DNA of 64,000 nucleotides from Arthrobacter sp. ISL-72 (GTDB taxonomy: Bacteria; Actinomycetota; Actinomycetes; Actinomycetales; Micrococcaceae): NCBI RefSeq assembly GCF_018613755.1, contig NZ_JAGGPP010000006.1, forward strand, positions 124,001-188,000. The letters are read 5' to 3'. The translations under genes and the position numbers were made by a program. How positions within the stretch are numbered: position 1 is the first letter of the stretch; every line of letters begins with the position of its first letter. Below the pieces are notes generated by a model. The model had not been told where the DNA came from. It did no database searches and saw only the letters and a list, made by a program, of their open reading frames with translations. Of the stretch, positions 33,884-42,503 are shown in pieces.

Positions 33884-35313
33884 TTAGCGGCCGCCGGGAC
33901 CGCGTGCGGCCGTGTATTGACCGGCGGTGACGGTGCCTTGCCCATGGGCCCCGTCCAACGTTCCTTCGCCGATGCCGGCGGTGACCTGGGCGGTGCTGCC
34001 GGTGTACACGGTGTATTCCTCGCCGGCGGTGATGGCCGCAGAGGAATAGACCAGCGAGGCTGCCTGCTTGGCCGTCACGAACGTCGCCACCACGGCGCCG
34101 CTGGAATCCGCCACCTGGATGGTGGTGCCGGCCGGCAGTGCTGAGCCGAAGGTCAGCTGGACGCCCGACGGGGATGAGGAGGTTCCCGGGGTCACCGCCA
34201 TGCCGGCGCTTCCGGCCCCGGCAACCGTGCCGCCGTTAACCACGAGTTCGCCGTTGACGTCCAAGGCACCGTTGCCGTCGTTGGTGGGGCCGTTGACCAC
34301 GACCGTGCCGCCGGTGACTGTGGCGTTGCCGTTGGAGTCCAGGCCGTCGCCCTGGGAGTTGATGGTGAGCGAGCCGCCGGTGACTTCAACGGTGTAGTCA
34401 CCCGCGGCCATTTCGCCGCCGCCTATGCCGCCGGGACCGCCGCCCATTCCGCCCTTGTCCGAGGGGGTGCCGGGGCTGCCCCCGGAGGCATTGACGCCGT
34501 CATCGTTGGATGTGACGTTTGTGGTCCCGCCGGAGATCACGATGTGCTGGGCTTCCAGGCCTTCCTCGGACTCTTCCACAGTGGCCGTTCCGGCCGCGAC
34601 CGTGAGGCTGTTGAATGCCTTGATCCCGTCGTCGCCGGCTTTCACGTTCAGGGTGCCGCCGTTGACCAGCACCCAGCCCCGGCCTTCGTCTTCCTCGTTG
34701 TCCGACTTGAAGCCGTCGTCGCCAGCGGTCACGTGAGATCGGCCATGGAGTACAGCGCGGCGTTGGCTGCGTCCGTCCCCTGGTCGGCGTAGGTGGCGGC
34801 GTCGCTCAGGGCGTTGGAGGTTCCCTCGTTAAGGAAAACGATGGCCTCGTCGGCGCTCTGCACCACGAACGGGGAACCGGTTGAGCTGGTCACCTCCGCC
34901 CCGTCAAGGATGATCCGCACTACGTCTTCTTCGCCGGCGGCCACCACCACCCGGCCGTCAGAGAGTGAACCGCTCAGGCGATAGGTGCCGGCGGCGCTGA
35001 TGGTGACTGTGTCGCCGTCGACCTTTACCGCGTCCGACGGCGTTCCGGCGGCCACGCTGCTGGCACCGTCCGCCAGTGTCACGGCTACTTCGGACGCGGC
35101 GTCCCAGGTCAGGTCGTCGGCGTCGTAGTGCGTGTCTGCCGCGAGGGTGTCAAGGGAGACAGCCTCCGCGGTACCGGACGTCGTTGACGTCCCCGAAGTG
35201 CTGGCGCCGGTGATGGAAGTGCCGGTGGAGGCCGTTCCGGCGGCGGAGCAGCCGGCCAGTCCCACGGCGAGGGCCAGGGCGGTGACGGAGAGGTAGGGGC
35301 GAAAGCTTTTCAT
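33884..35313 (-). pseudogene. Carbohydrate-binding beta-helix lipoprotein (Cthe_2159-like), broken by deletion and frameshift
   Basis: The N-terminal part starts at an ATG with AAGGAAC upstream. It has a lipobox (VGLAGCSAAG) and reads through TYRLSGSLSDGRVVV and VFLNEGTSNALSDAATY to a TGA near 34730. The C-terminal part continues in another frame as TAGDDGFKSDNEEDEG with several AGDDG-type beta-helix turns. In intact homologues further turns of about 40-50 residues separate these segments. The junction at about 34731 is therefore an internal deletion, perhaps between repeated TAGDDG-coding stretches. Intact proteins bind acidic or cellulosic polysaccharides outside the cell. Confidence 0.75.
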
Positions 35314-35363
35314 GGTGTGTTCCTTCTGTGAAGTGCGGGGGAGGTAGATGGGGGAGGCAGGGG

Positions 35364-36021
35364 TCACGCGGCAGGGCGGAGGGCCAGCTTCCTGCGCAAG
35401 GTCCGGTTCCAGCGGTTGGCCGGAAGTTCCGGGCACAGGGCGGCCATGCCGGTGGCGAATTTGGAGATCCTGGAGGGCCGGACGCCGTTGGCCCAGAGAT
35501 GCAGGTAAAGCGTGGTGCGGCGGTAGCGGGTTTCCAGCACGGGACCCAGCGGGCCGGCAGGCGTACCTCCGACGGTCGCGGCAAGGGTTTCGTGGACATA
35601 ACTCCAGGCCTTCGGGCGTCAGCCGGTCGCGGTTGGTGGGCTCGTAGGGGATGCGTTCCTTGACCGTGGCCTCGCGGGCGCCTTCCGTCTTGACCTCCAG
35701 GAAGCTGATGGCGCTGTCCACATAGGTCCTGGTGCGGACCTTGTAGCGGCGCCGGCGTCCGAGGGCGGCCAGCAGGTAACTGTCCAGCTGTGCGGTGTCG
35801 AAGTACACCGAGTCGTAGGCGAAGCAACGCGAGCCGTCCATCTCCAGAACGCGGACCTCCGCGTCGAACGCCGCCAGGAGCTCCTGTGCCAGCGTTTCGG
35901 GGACGACGTACTTGCGGTCCACGCGGGTCTGCAGCGCAGCCTCTGCGTTCAGTTCTTCCAGCCCGACGGGCGGAAGCAGCCGGACGGCGCCAAGGACGCC
36001 GGCCTGCGCCTGGGCGCTCAT
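35364..36021 (-). pseudogene. VTC-domain polyphosphate polymerase-like protein with a one-base frameshift
   Basis: The frame starts RLLPPVGLEELNAEAALQTR after a short leader and shows VTC hallmarks (RVDRKYVVP, AYDSVYFDT, RRRRYKVRTRTY, FLEVKTEG). At 35601 one extra base breaks it after PEGLE. The next frame continues convincingly (YVHETLAATVGG, ETRYRRTTLYLH, SKFATGMAAL) to a stop at 35364-35366, giving 218 residues if repaired. VTC-like proteins in this context are often paired with DUF4956. The ATG overlaps the DUF4956 stop (ATGA). It may be a true pseudogene or a single sequencing error. Confidence 0.78.
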
Positions 36022-36713
36022 GCGGCACCTGCCGGGGCGTGGACCTGGTCGGCCCCGAGGCCGGCAGGCATCGTCGGCGCGTTGCCCGGCGCCGGAACAG
36101 CAACCGCAGGCTCAAACATCCGGACCTCGGCTGGCGGGCGGCCGAAGGCGGAGCCGGGAGAAACCGCTGCCGGAAGGTAGGCATAGCGCACATCAACAAT
36201 CGTCCTGTCGTTGACCAGGTCCAGCTCCTGCACCGTGGCCGAGTGCACCTTGCCGTGCACCACCTCTTCGAGCCGGGCGTAGAGTTCCTCATCAACGGCG
36301 ATGGCACGGTCCAGGATCACCGTCTGGTGGCGGTAGGCCGGCAGGACCCGTGAATGGTCTCCGACGAACATCACCAGCAGGATCATGCCCATCAGCGCCA
36401 GCGGTAGCCAGACAGGGTCGATCCCGAGGCCGGCGATGAGGCCCAAGGCCAGGGCCGAGAAGTAGTAGGCCACCTCATGCTGTGCGAGTTCGGTGGAGCG
36501 GAGCCGGATGATGGACAGCACCCCGAAAAGACCAAGGCCGAGTCCGACGCCGGCGGCCGACCCTGAGAGCGCTGCGGCCACTGCCATCACGCCGACATTC
36601 ATGCCCAGGTAGGACACCACGAGGTCGCGGCGCCGGTGCTGGCGCAGGTACAGGCCGAACGTCAGGATGCTGATGGCGGCCAGGTCGGCAGCGATAAGGA
36701 GGAGGGGTGTCAT
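36018..36713 (-). CDS. DUF4956 membrane protein
   Basis: 231 aa with three to four membrane helices in the first 130 residues (LLLIAADLAAISILTFGLYL, LALMGMILLVMFVG) and the family segment LFGVLSIIRLRSTELAQHEVAYYFSALAL, seen as GVLSIIRLRSTELAQHEV. A soluble C-terminal ferredoxin-like domain follows. The start at 36713 overlaps the stop of the GtrA-type gene and the stop overlaps the VTC start, so it lies in the middle of a tightly coupled operon. It is the only gene of this operon without an obvious lesion. Known neighbours of this family are VTC, CotH and carbohydrate-binding proteins; the function is not established. Confidence 0.85.
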   Translation of the reverse strand: MTPLLLIAADLAAISILTFGLYLRQHRRRDLVVSYLGMNVGVMAVAAALSGSAAGVGLGLGLFGVLSIIRLRSTELAQHEVAYYFSALALGLIAGLGIDPVWLPLALMGMILLVMFVGDHSRVLPAYRHQTVILDRAIAVDEELYARLEEVVHGKVHSATVQELDLVNDRTIVDVRYAYLPAAVSPGSAFGRPPAEVRMFEPAVAVPAPGNAPTMPAGLGADQVHAPAGAA

Positions 36714-37555
36714 GGGATTCTCCGGAATCTGATGGGTGGATTGGTCTTCACGATCCACGGCCAAACTGTGCAGTTGCTGTGACGGGCCCTAGGCCCGAAT
36801 ATGAGTGTTCGCCGAACGTTCGTCGACAGTTTCCCCAGCGGTTTCCTCGGTGTCCTTCCCGGAAGAAGCAGTTTTTGGGTGAACAGGTACCGTTGCTGAA
36901 CCACATAGCCCACCGCCAGCAGGATGGCTTCGGCGAGGACCTTGGCAGGCAACGCGGGAAGGGACAGCGCCTCCAAGGCAGCGATAAGCCCGAAATTGGC
37001 CGCGAGGAGCGCCACGACCAGGCTGAAGTAGCGGGCACCGGTGCGGGCCGCAGGCTTCTCCCGGCCGTGCCGGAACACCAGCCGGCGGTTGACTGCAAAG
37101 TTGACAGCCGAGCTAACTGCCCGGGCACCGACGACGGCCAGCAGCAACGAGTCGGTGGCCAGGGTGAGGAGCAGGAACAGCACAGAGTCCACAAGGAACG
37201 CCGTGAAGGACGAGGCCAGGAATTTCAGCAACGGGGCATAGATGCGGACGGAATCCGCCAACGGCCTGAAGTGCGACCCCGAGTTGCGGTCCAGGTACAC
37301 CGTGGCGATATCCACGCATTTGATGTCATATCCGGCCTGCTTGGCTTCCAGCAGAAGGTTCAGCTCGTACTCGTAGCGCTCGCCGCGGACGGAACGCAGC
37401 CACGGGAGCATGCCGGCCGGGTAGCCACGGAGGCCGGTCTGCGTGTCGGAAATGCGCTCGCCCGTGGCCAGGGTGAACAGCAGCCTGGTGGCGCAGTTGC
37501 CGAACCTGCTGCGGGCAGGGACGTTGCCGGTGAAGCTTCGGCTGCCCAGGACCAT
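36710..37555 (-). pseudogene. C-terminal half of a GT2-GtrA fusion glycosyltransferase
   Basis: The frame begins inside a dolichyl-phosphate-sugar synthase-type GT2 domain (VLGSRSFTGNVPARSRFGN, SDTQTGLRGYPAGM, ERYEYELNLLLEAKQAGY). It continues into a GtrA-like four-helix membrane domain (FLVDSVLFLLLTLATDSLLL, ALPAKVLAEAILLAVGYVV). The first 90-100 residues of the GT2 domain, including the nucleotide-binding DxD, are absent. The upstream sequence instead encodes the NAGPA-type protein in another frame. The ATG at the start of the frame is just an internal Met. It cannot be an active transferase. Confidence 0.8.
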
Positions 37556-38019
37556 GGCGTGTTCCAGACGCCGTCGGCCAGCAGTTGCTCGGCGATGGCG
37601 GGGGTGGTTTCGGTGATGTTCTCGCCGAAGCTGTTGTTGGCGGCTGACTGGAGGGCGGCGGCATCGGCCAGGACGACGTCGGCAACGTAGTAGGTGACGG
37701 TGCTGTCGCCGCTGCCGGTGGTCACCTTGGAAATGTTGATGTTGGAGGTGTCCGAAACGTAGGAGGTGCCGGTGGCGGCAGTGGTGGTGCTGGAAGCGGC
37801 ATCCGTCCCGGTGGAGCTGGCTGGGGTGCTGGCCGCCGTCGTTCCGCCCTGGCTTGCCTGGTAGGCAGAAACGTCAGAGATTTCCACATGCTGCACCACA
37901 AACCGGTCCAGAGCCCAAGCGGTGGCTCCGCCTGCGGAAAGGGTGAGGGCAACAGCCCCGGCCACGACGGCCCGCCTAACGCGGCCGCCCTTGCGCTGGT
38001 TGTTCTTGAGAGAAGTCAT
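37556..38019 (-). pseudogene. N-terminal fragment of a phosphodiester-glycosidase (NAGPA) family protein
   Basis: From the ATG at 38017-38019 the frame encodes an export segment (AVVAGAVALTLSAGGATAWAL), then FVVQHVEISDVSAYQASQG, an Ala/Thr/Ser linker, and the NAGPA start (SKVTTGSGDSTVTYYVADVV, NSFGENITETTPAIAEQL). Just after IAEQLLADGVW the sequence becomes out-of-frame GT2-GtrA coding DNA. All of the catalytic NAGPA core beyond that point is missing. A deletion evidently joined the two genes. The frame itself runs on, nonsensically, to 37360. Confidence 0.75.
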
Positions 38020-38077
38020 GCCATTATTTCTAGGCACCGGACTTCTACGGGCCATGAGGCACGGATATGAGGAAGCT

Positions 38078-38953
38078 GTGAGCCCGGCGGCAACAAAGCA
38101 AGCGATAGTGTGTTCTGGGATCATCACCAGCTATGCGAAAGGGTCAACGTTGACTGCTGAACTGCCGGAACTTGCCGAGGGCGATTTCTACTACGAGTCG
38201 ATGGGCGGCGGAAAGTTCCGCTCCACGATTCACGCCCAGGGCGCCTGGAACGTGCATGAACAGCACATGGCGCCCGCATCGGGGCTGATGGCGGACTGCC
38301 TGGAACGGCACGAACCCCGGGAGGACGTCCGGATGGCCCGTCTCAGCTACGAGATCCTGGGACTGATTCCGGGCGGCGAATTTGAGGTCGTCACCACCAC
38401 CCTGCGGCCCGGCCGCACTATCGAACTCCTCCAGGCCGAACTCGTGGCCAACGGACGCGTGGCGATCCGTGCCACGGCGTGGCGGATGATCATCTCCGAT
38501 ACCACCGCGGTGGCGGCGGTCGAAGACGCCCGGATTCCGCGGCCGGACGAGTGCTCACCCTATGACGGCGCCAGCGTCTGGCCGGGAGGCTACATCCGTT
38601 CCCTGGAGATGCGGGTTGCCGACGGACACCGTCCGGGTGCCGGGAAGGTCTGGCTGCGCACGGGACACCCGCTCACAGATGCTGCGGACAGCGGCGACAC
38701 GGCACGGCTGATGGGCCTCGTGGACACCGCCAACGGAATAGCGGCCCGGGTGCCTCCGGGCAAGGGCAGCTACGCGTTCCCCAACCTGGACCTGCAGATC
38801 CACATGTACCGGAAACCCGCTGGTGACTGGCTTGGCCTGGATAACGCCGTCTCGTTCGGAGCAGACGGCATCGGGCTCACGTCAACGGTGCTGCACGACC
38901 TCAGCGGGCCCTTCGGCCGGGCAGAGCAGATCCTGACCATCCGCAGGACCTAG
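38078..38953 (+). CDS. Acyl-CoA thioesterase (TesB/hot-dog) family protein
   Basis: 291 aa from a GTG preceded by GAGGAAG. The double hot-dog fold is indicated by FYYESMGGGKFRSTIHAQGA and WNVHEQHMAPASGLMA at the N-terminus and by GMVDTANGIAARV-like GLVDTANGIAARVPPG plus FPNLDLQIHMYRKP at the C-terminus. It probably hydrolyses acyl-CoA esters in the cytosol. The N-terminus extends 52 codons further upstream without a family match, so the GTG is preferred. It diverges from the NAGPA fragment by 58 bases. Confidence 0.78.
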   Translation: MSPAATKQAIVCSGIITSYAKGSTLTAELPELAEGDFYYESMGGGKFRSTIHAQGAWNVHEQHMAPASGLMADCLERHEPREDVRMARLSYEILGLIPGGEFEVVTTTLRPGRTIELLQAELVANGRVAIRATAWRMIISDTTAVAAVEDARIPRPDECSPYDGASVWPGGYIRSLEMRVADGHRPGAGKVWLRTGHPLTDAADSGDTARLMGLVDTANGIAARVPPGKGSYAFPNLDLQIHMYRKPAGDWLGLDNAVSFGADGIGLTSTVLHDLSGPFGRAEQILTIRRT

Positions 38954-39157
38954 CGCTCGCCGTCGAGCGCGGGACGCAGGCAAAGAACACGATCCCGGCA
39001 ATGTAGGTCACGTAGAATACCACCGCGTACCCTAGATTGGGCCGCTCGGCCAGCAATTCACCGATTTGGCCGCGGTAAAAGGGGTTCATCGTCTTAAGCC
39101 AGATGGCATCGATAACGGCGAACGCGGCTGCGACCACCAGGAATTGCAGAATGACCA
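38901..39157 (-). pseudogene. Truncated DUF2177 membrane protein
   Basis: The ATG at 39155-39157 opens a frame that matches the first 55-60 residues of DUF2177 (VVAAAFAVIDAIWLKTMNPFYR, seen here as AAFAVIDAIWLKTMNPFYR; AVVFYVTYIAGIVFFAC). After VFFACVPR it becomes an Arg/Ser-rich sequence antisense to the end of the thioesterase gene. Intact members are about 130 aa with four helices, so the second half is lost. No ribosome-binding site is seen. Confidence 0.7.
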
Positions 39158-39174
39158 TAAGGGAGCTTAGCAAG

Positions 39175-39924
39175 ATGCAGCACGCGGCCGGCGCACCAGC
39201 CACGCTGACCATCGTCCGGCAGGAGGAGTCGCTGGGGGCTGCGCGGGACCTGGCATTCGGCATTGAATTGCTGGGCATGGCCAAGACCGGCAGGATCGGC
39301 CCGACCCTCAGGCTCTACCGCCCGGCTCCCACTGTGGCCTTCGGCCAGCGCGACGCCCACCTTCCCGGCTTTGAGGCAGCGGCCCAGGCGTGCCGGGAGC
39401 TCGGGTTTGAGCCGCTGGTCCGGAAGGCCGGCGGCCGGGCTGCGGCGTACCACGAAGGAACGCTGATCGTTGACCACGTGGAACCGCATGCCGATGCCAT
39501 CGCCGGCGCCAAAAAGCGGTTCGCCTTCTTCGGCGAGCTGCTGGCAGACGCCCTGAGGAACGCCGGTGTGCACGCCGCAGTCGGCGAAATCCCGGGCGAG
39601 TACTGCCCGGGGGAGTTCAGCGTCCACGGCCAGCACCCGGCGGATCCCCAGCACCGGGTCAAACTGATCGGAACCGCCCAGCGGGTGGTCTCAGGCGGCT
39701 GGCTGTTCAGCTCCGTCATGGTGGTGGAAGATTCCGCACCGATCCGCAAAGTCCTGGAAGCCAGCTACGCCGCCCTTGGGCTGGACTGGGACCCGGCCAC
39801 TGCAGGCGCCGTCGACGACCTCGTGCCGGGCCTCGACGTTGCGGCCATCGAAGCGGCGGTCATCAACACCTATGCCGGGTACGCGGCGTTGGCCTACGCG
39901 GACTTCGCGGGCCTGCAGGAGTAA
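39175..39924 (+). CDS. Lipoate-protein ligase A-like (BPL/LplA/LipB fold) protein
   Basis: 249 aa. The BPL/LplA fold is supported by LRLYRPAPTVAFGQRDAHLPG, where the GxxxD-type core is AFGQRDA, then VRKAGGRAAAYHEGTLIVD (the ligase loop corresponding to RRxSGGGAV) and KLIGTAQRVVSGGWLFSSVM. It may transfer lipoate or octanoate, or another carboxylate, to a protein lysine. The ATG at 39175 has AAGGGAG 11 bases upstream. The usual GGG loop is changed to AGGRAA, so substrate and activity are uncertain. A strong terminator follows. Confidence 0.8.
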   Translation: MQHAAGAPATLTIVRQEESLGAARDLAFGIELLGMAKTGRIGPTLRLYRPAPTVAFGQRDAHLPGFEAAAQACRELGFEPLVRKAGGRAAAYHEGTLIVDHVEPHADAIAGAKKRFAFFGELLADALRNAGVHAAVGEIPGEYCPGEFSVHGQHPADPQHRVKLIGTAQRVVSGGWLFSSVMVVEDSAPIRKVLEASYAALGLDWDPATAGAVDDLVPGLDVAAIEAAVINTYAGYAALAYADFAGLQE

Positions 39925-39942
39925 CGGGACTGGCGGCATGCA

Positions 39943-39973
39943 GAAGGCCGGGCACGTCCGGTGCCCGGCCTTC
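39943..39973. terminator. Bidirectional terminator, 13-bp perfect stem
   Basis: gaaggccgggcac at 39943-39955 is the exact complement of 39961-39973, with the 5-base loop gtccg. It sits between the stops of two convergent genes and probably ends both transcripts. Confidence 0.8.
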
Positions 39974-39990
39974 CGCAATGAACTGACGTC

Positions 39991-40248
39991 TTAGGCCGCG
40001 AGCCGGTTCTTGACCTCGGCTGCCGACGGGTTGGTGGCCGCCGTGCCGTCTGGGAACAGGACGGTGGGGACGGTCCGGTTGCCTCCGTTGAGCTGCTCCA
40101 CGAGGTCGGCGGTGCCTTCAACTTCCTCGATGTTGATCTCGGTGTAACCGATGCCCTGGGCGTCGAGCTGCTTCTTCAGACGGTTGCAGTACCCGCACCA
40201 AGTGGTCGAAAACATGGTGATGGTGCCGGATTCGGGAGTGAAATCCAC
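39991..40248 (-). CDS. Mycoredoxin (glutaredoxin-fold, CGYC active site)
   Basis: 85-aa glutaredoxin-like protein with the redox motif WCGYC near residue 17 and the cis-Pro strand TVPTVLF. The C-terminal TNPSAAEVKNRLAA is typical of Mrx1. It should reduce mycothiol-protein mixed disulfides in the cytosol. The GTG at 40246-40248 is preceded by GAGGAGA at a good distance; longer frames add Arg-rich sequence with no family match. It fits the mycothiol-based thiol system implied by the other genes in the window. Confidence 0.88.
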   Translation of the reverse strand: MDFTPESGTITMFSTTWCGYCNRLKKQLDAQGIGYTEINIEEVEGTADLVEQLNGGNRTVPTVLFPDGTAATNPSAAEVKNRLAA

Positions 40249-40441
40249 TGAGTTCTCCTCAAGCTCGTTGTTGCTCGCTGTTATCAAGCAGGTGTCTATC
40301 CCCTCAACCGTAACCCGGCGGCCGGTATTCCCCCGGCGGTCTCCCCGCTCTATTGACGCCGCGGGCCCGCCGCCGCAGCGACAGCGCGCTCCTGCGTTAC
40401 CCCGGGTGACACGTCGGGGCGTGCGGTGGCATGCTGGTGGC

Positions 40442-41188
40442 ATGTGTGGACGCTACGTGATGGCGAGGGCTGTCGGGGACCTGCTGGCAGAGTTCGATGC
40501 TGAACTGGAAGAGGAGCTGGCCGTACCGCCGTCGTGGAACGTGGCTCCGACTGCCGACGTGCCCATCCTGCTGGAACGGCTTGTGGACGGCACTCCGGTG
40601 CGGCAACTGCATGTTGCCCGCTGGGGACTGGTGCCGTCCTGGGCCAAGAATCTTTCCATCGGCTCGAAGATGATCAATGCCCGGAGCGAGAGCGTCCTGG
40701 AGAAGCCGGCGTTCCGGAAGGCGACCAAGTCCCGGCGCTGCGCCGTGCCCGCGGACGGCTACTACGAATGGAAGGGCGAAGGGCGCAACAAGCAGCCCTA
40801 CTATGTCCACCCGAAGGACGGCCGGCCGCTGGTGTTCGCCGGGCTGTATGAATGGTGGAAGGACCCGTCCAAACCCGAAGGAGATCCGCAGCGGTGGATG
40901 CTCTCCACCTCCATCATGACCACCGACTCGCCGCCTGAAGGCTACGCCGGGGGAATGCTGGCCGAGCTCACCGCCCTGCATGACAGGGTTCCCCTGCCCA
41001 TGGACCGCGAAACCATGCAGGCGTGGCTGGACCCGCAGGCCGATGATGCCGCAGGACTGGTTGATCTGGTCCGGGCCGGTGCACACGACGTCGCCGAAGG
41101 CTGGACGATCGACGCCGTCGGCACCGCCGTCGGGAACGTCAAGAATGACTCCCCGGACCTCATCCAGCCGGTGGGAAGCCTGTTCTAG
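40442..41188 (+). CDS. SOS-response-associated peptidase / HMCES-like (SRAP) protein
   Basis: 248 aa. The catalytic Cys is residue 2 (MCGRYVMA) after removal of the Met. Other SRAP signatures are WNVAPTADVPIL, ARWGLVPSWA, INARSESV, RRCAVPADGYYEWKG, and the His in ALHDRVPLPM. These enzymes crosslink to abasic sites in single-stranded DNA to protect them. No LexA box is visible in front of it. It is encoded opposite the mycoredoxin with 193 bases between starts. Confidence 0.9.
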   Translation: MCGRYVMARAVGDLLAEFDAELEEELAVPPSWNVAPTADVPILLERLVDGTPVRQLHVARWGLVPSWAKNLSIGSKMINARSESVLEKPAFRKATKSRRCAVPADGYYEWKGEGRNKQPYYVHPKDGRPLVFAGLYEWWKDPSKPEGDPQRWMLSTSIMTTDSPPEGYAGGMLAELTALHDRVPLPMDRETMQAWLDPQADDAAGLVDLVRAGAHDVAEGWTIDAVGTAVGNVKNDSPDLIQPVGSLF

Positions 41189-41257
41189 GCGGCTGCCGGT
41201 CCGAGCCAGGTCCGGGCGGTCCTTTTTGCAGACTTGCTCTTGTCACACCGCCCTTTG

Positions 41258-41680
41258 TCACACTGTGACTTTGCCGCCGGCGTCGACCGTCCACGTGGGG
41301 TTGAAGGCGACTTCCCAGCGGAACCCGTCCGGATCGGCAAAGTACCCCGTGTAGCCGCCCCAGGACTGTGTTTTCGGCGCGGTCACCACTGTCGCCCCGG
41401 CGGCCGCAGCTTCGGCCATGACGCGGTCGACGTCGACCGCGGCGGCCACGTTGTGGCTCAGGGTAATGCAGGGGACCCCGGCGGGATTGTCCACGGCAGC
41501 CTCCGCCTGCATCTGGTCGGCCTTCCAGAGGGAAAGTATGAGGCCGTGGTTGGCCTGGATGAACACCACTTCACCGGGAACTTCCCGGTGTACCGGCCAG
41601 CCAAGGCCAGTGACGTAGAAGGCGCGGGAGGCGTCAACACTGCGGACGCCCAGTGAAATGAAGTCGACTCGAGGCTGCAT
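41258..41680 (-). CDS. VOC-superfamily (glyoxalase-like) protein
   Basis: 140 aa containing two beta-alpha-beta-beta-beta modules (RVDFISLGVRSVDASRAFYV at the start and WGGYTGYFADPDGFRWEVAF at the end, the latter with the metal-ligand glutamate). VOC proteins act as dioxygenases, isomerases or resistance proteins, and the substrate cannot be read. It diverges from the chorismate mutase gene with only 14 bases between start codons. Confidence 0.88.
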   Translation of the reverse strand: MQPRVDFISLGVRSVDASRAFYVTGLGWPVHREVPGEVVFIQANHGLILSLWKADQMQAEAAVDNPAGVPCITLSHNVAAAVDVDRVMAEAAAAGATVVTAPKTQSWGGYTGYFADPDGFRWEVAFNPTWTVDAGGKVTV

Positions 41681-41694
41681 TCTTAGATACTGTC

Positions 41695-42021
41695 ATGCAT
41701 ATGCCCACAAATCACGGACACGACAAAGACGCCCAGGCCGACAGGGAGCAGCTGGCAGCTGTCCGTGTGGCCGTCGACGAGGTGGACGAGCAGATTGTCA
41801 CCCTGATTGCGCGCCGTGAACGCCTGATCCGGATCTCCGGCACCCTGAAGGGCGATGACGCCGAAGTCCGCGCCCCGGGCCGGGTGGAAAAGGTCATTGA
41901 GCATGTCCGTGCCGCTGCGGAGAAGAAGGACATCGACCCGGACATCGTGGAGAAGACCTACCGTGCCATGATCACGGCCTTCACCGAGCTTGAGATGAAA
42001 GTTCACAACGCCAGCAGCTAA
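41695..42021 (+). CDS. Chorismate mutase (AroQ type)
   Basis: 108-aa all-helical protein. AroQ features are AVDEVDEQIVTLIARRERLI near residue 30, the lysine in ISGTLKG, and VEKTYRAMITAFTELEM at the C-terminus. It converts chorismate to prephenate for Phe/Tyr synthesis. The 14-base spacer to the divergent VOC gene has no ribosome-binding site but a TAGATACT stretch at 41684-41691, so the mRNA may be leaderless. An ATG at 41701 is an alternative start. Confidence 0.85.
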   Translation: MHMPTNHGHDKDAQADREQLAAVRVAVDEVDEQIVTLIARRERLIRISGTLKGDDAEVRAPGRVEKVIEHVRAAAEKKDIDPDIVEKTYRAMITAFTELEMKVHNASS

Positions 42022-42060
42022 CGGCCGGCGACTCTCCCGCCCGTTATCCCGGCCGGGCTG

Positions 42061-42447
42061 TTACAGCGATTCCTCCACCGGCACGTTGGCCTGGTACTCC
42101 CTGCCGTCCGCGTCGCTGAAAGCGGTCATCAGGTGGCCTTTCACCAGCCCCATGACCGTGCTCAGGGGAAAATGCCCGGTAATGGTGCTGCCTGAATGTT
42201 CAACGCCGCTGAGGTCAAAATTTTCCTCGGTGCCGTCGTGGCTGAAGCAGTAGAAGGACACAGCTTCGCCGTTCATAAACTCGATTCCCATTCTTCGTTG
42301 ATGGGAATGATCCTCTGTGGCCGCCACCAGGCCCACCACATAGGCGCCGGACCCGGGGATATTGCCGTCAATATCAAAAGTCGCCACCAAGGTTGAGTCC
42401 TTGGCGGCGATCGCTACATGCTTCAGGAATGCGTCATGGGAGCTCAT
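42061..42447 (-). CDS. Hypothetical protein, 128 aa
   Basis: A soluble, beta-rich looking protein (LVATFDIDGNIPGSGAYVVG, GIEFMNGEAVSFYCFSHDG, FPLSTVMGLVKGHLMTAFSD) with no motif that I recognise. It converges on chorismate mutase with 39 bases between stops and lies 56 bases downstream of the ArsB/NhaD gene on the same strand, so cotranscription is possible. Confidence 0.6.
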   Translation of the reverse strand: MSSHDAFLKHVAIAAKDSTLVATFDIDGNIPGSGAYVVGLVAATEDHSHQRRMGIEFMNGEAVSFYCFSHDGTEENFDLSGVEHSGSTITGHFPLSTVMGLVKGHLMTAFSDADGREYQANVPVEESL

Positions 42448-42503
42448 GGCTCAATCCTGCTCCCTGTGATCCCGTCCGTCCACCCCTGTTCCCACGGCGC
42501 CTC

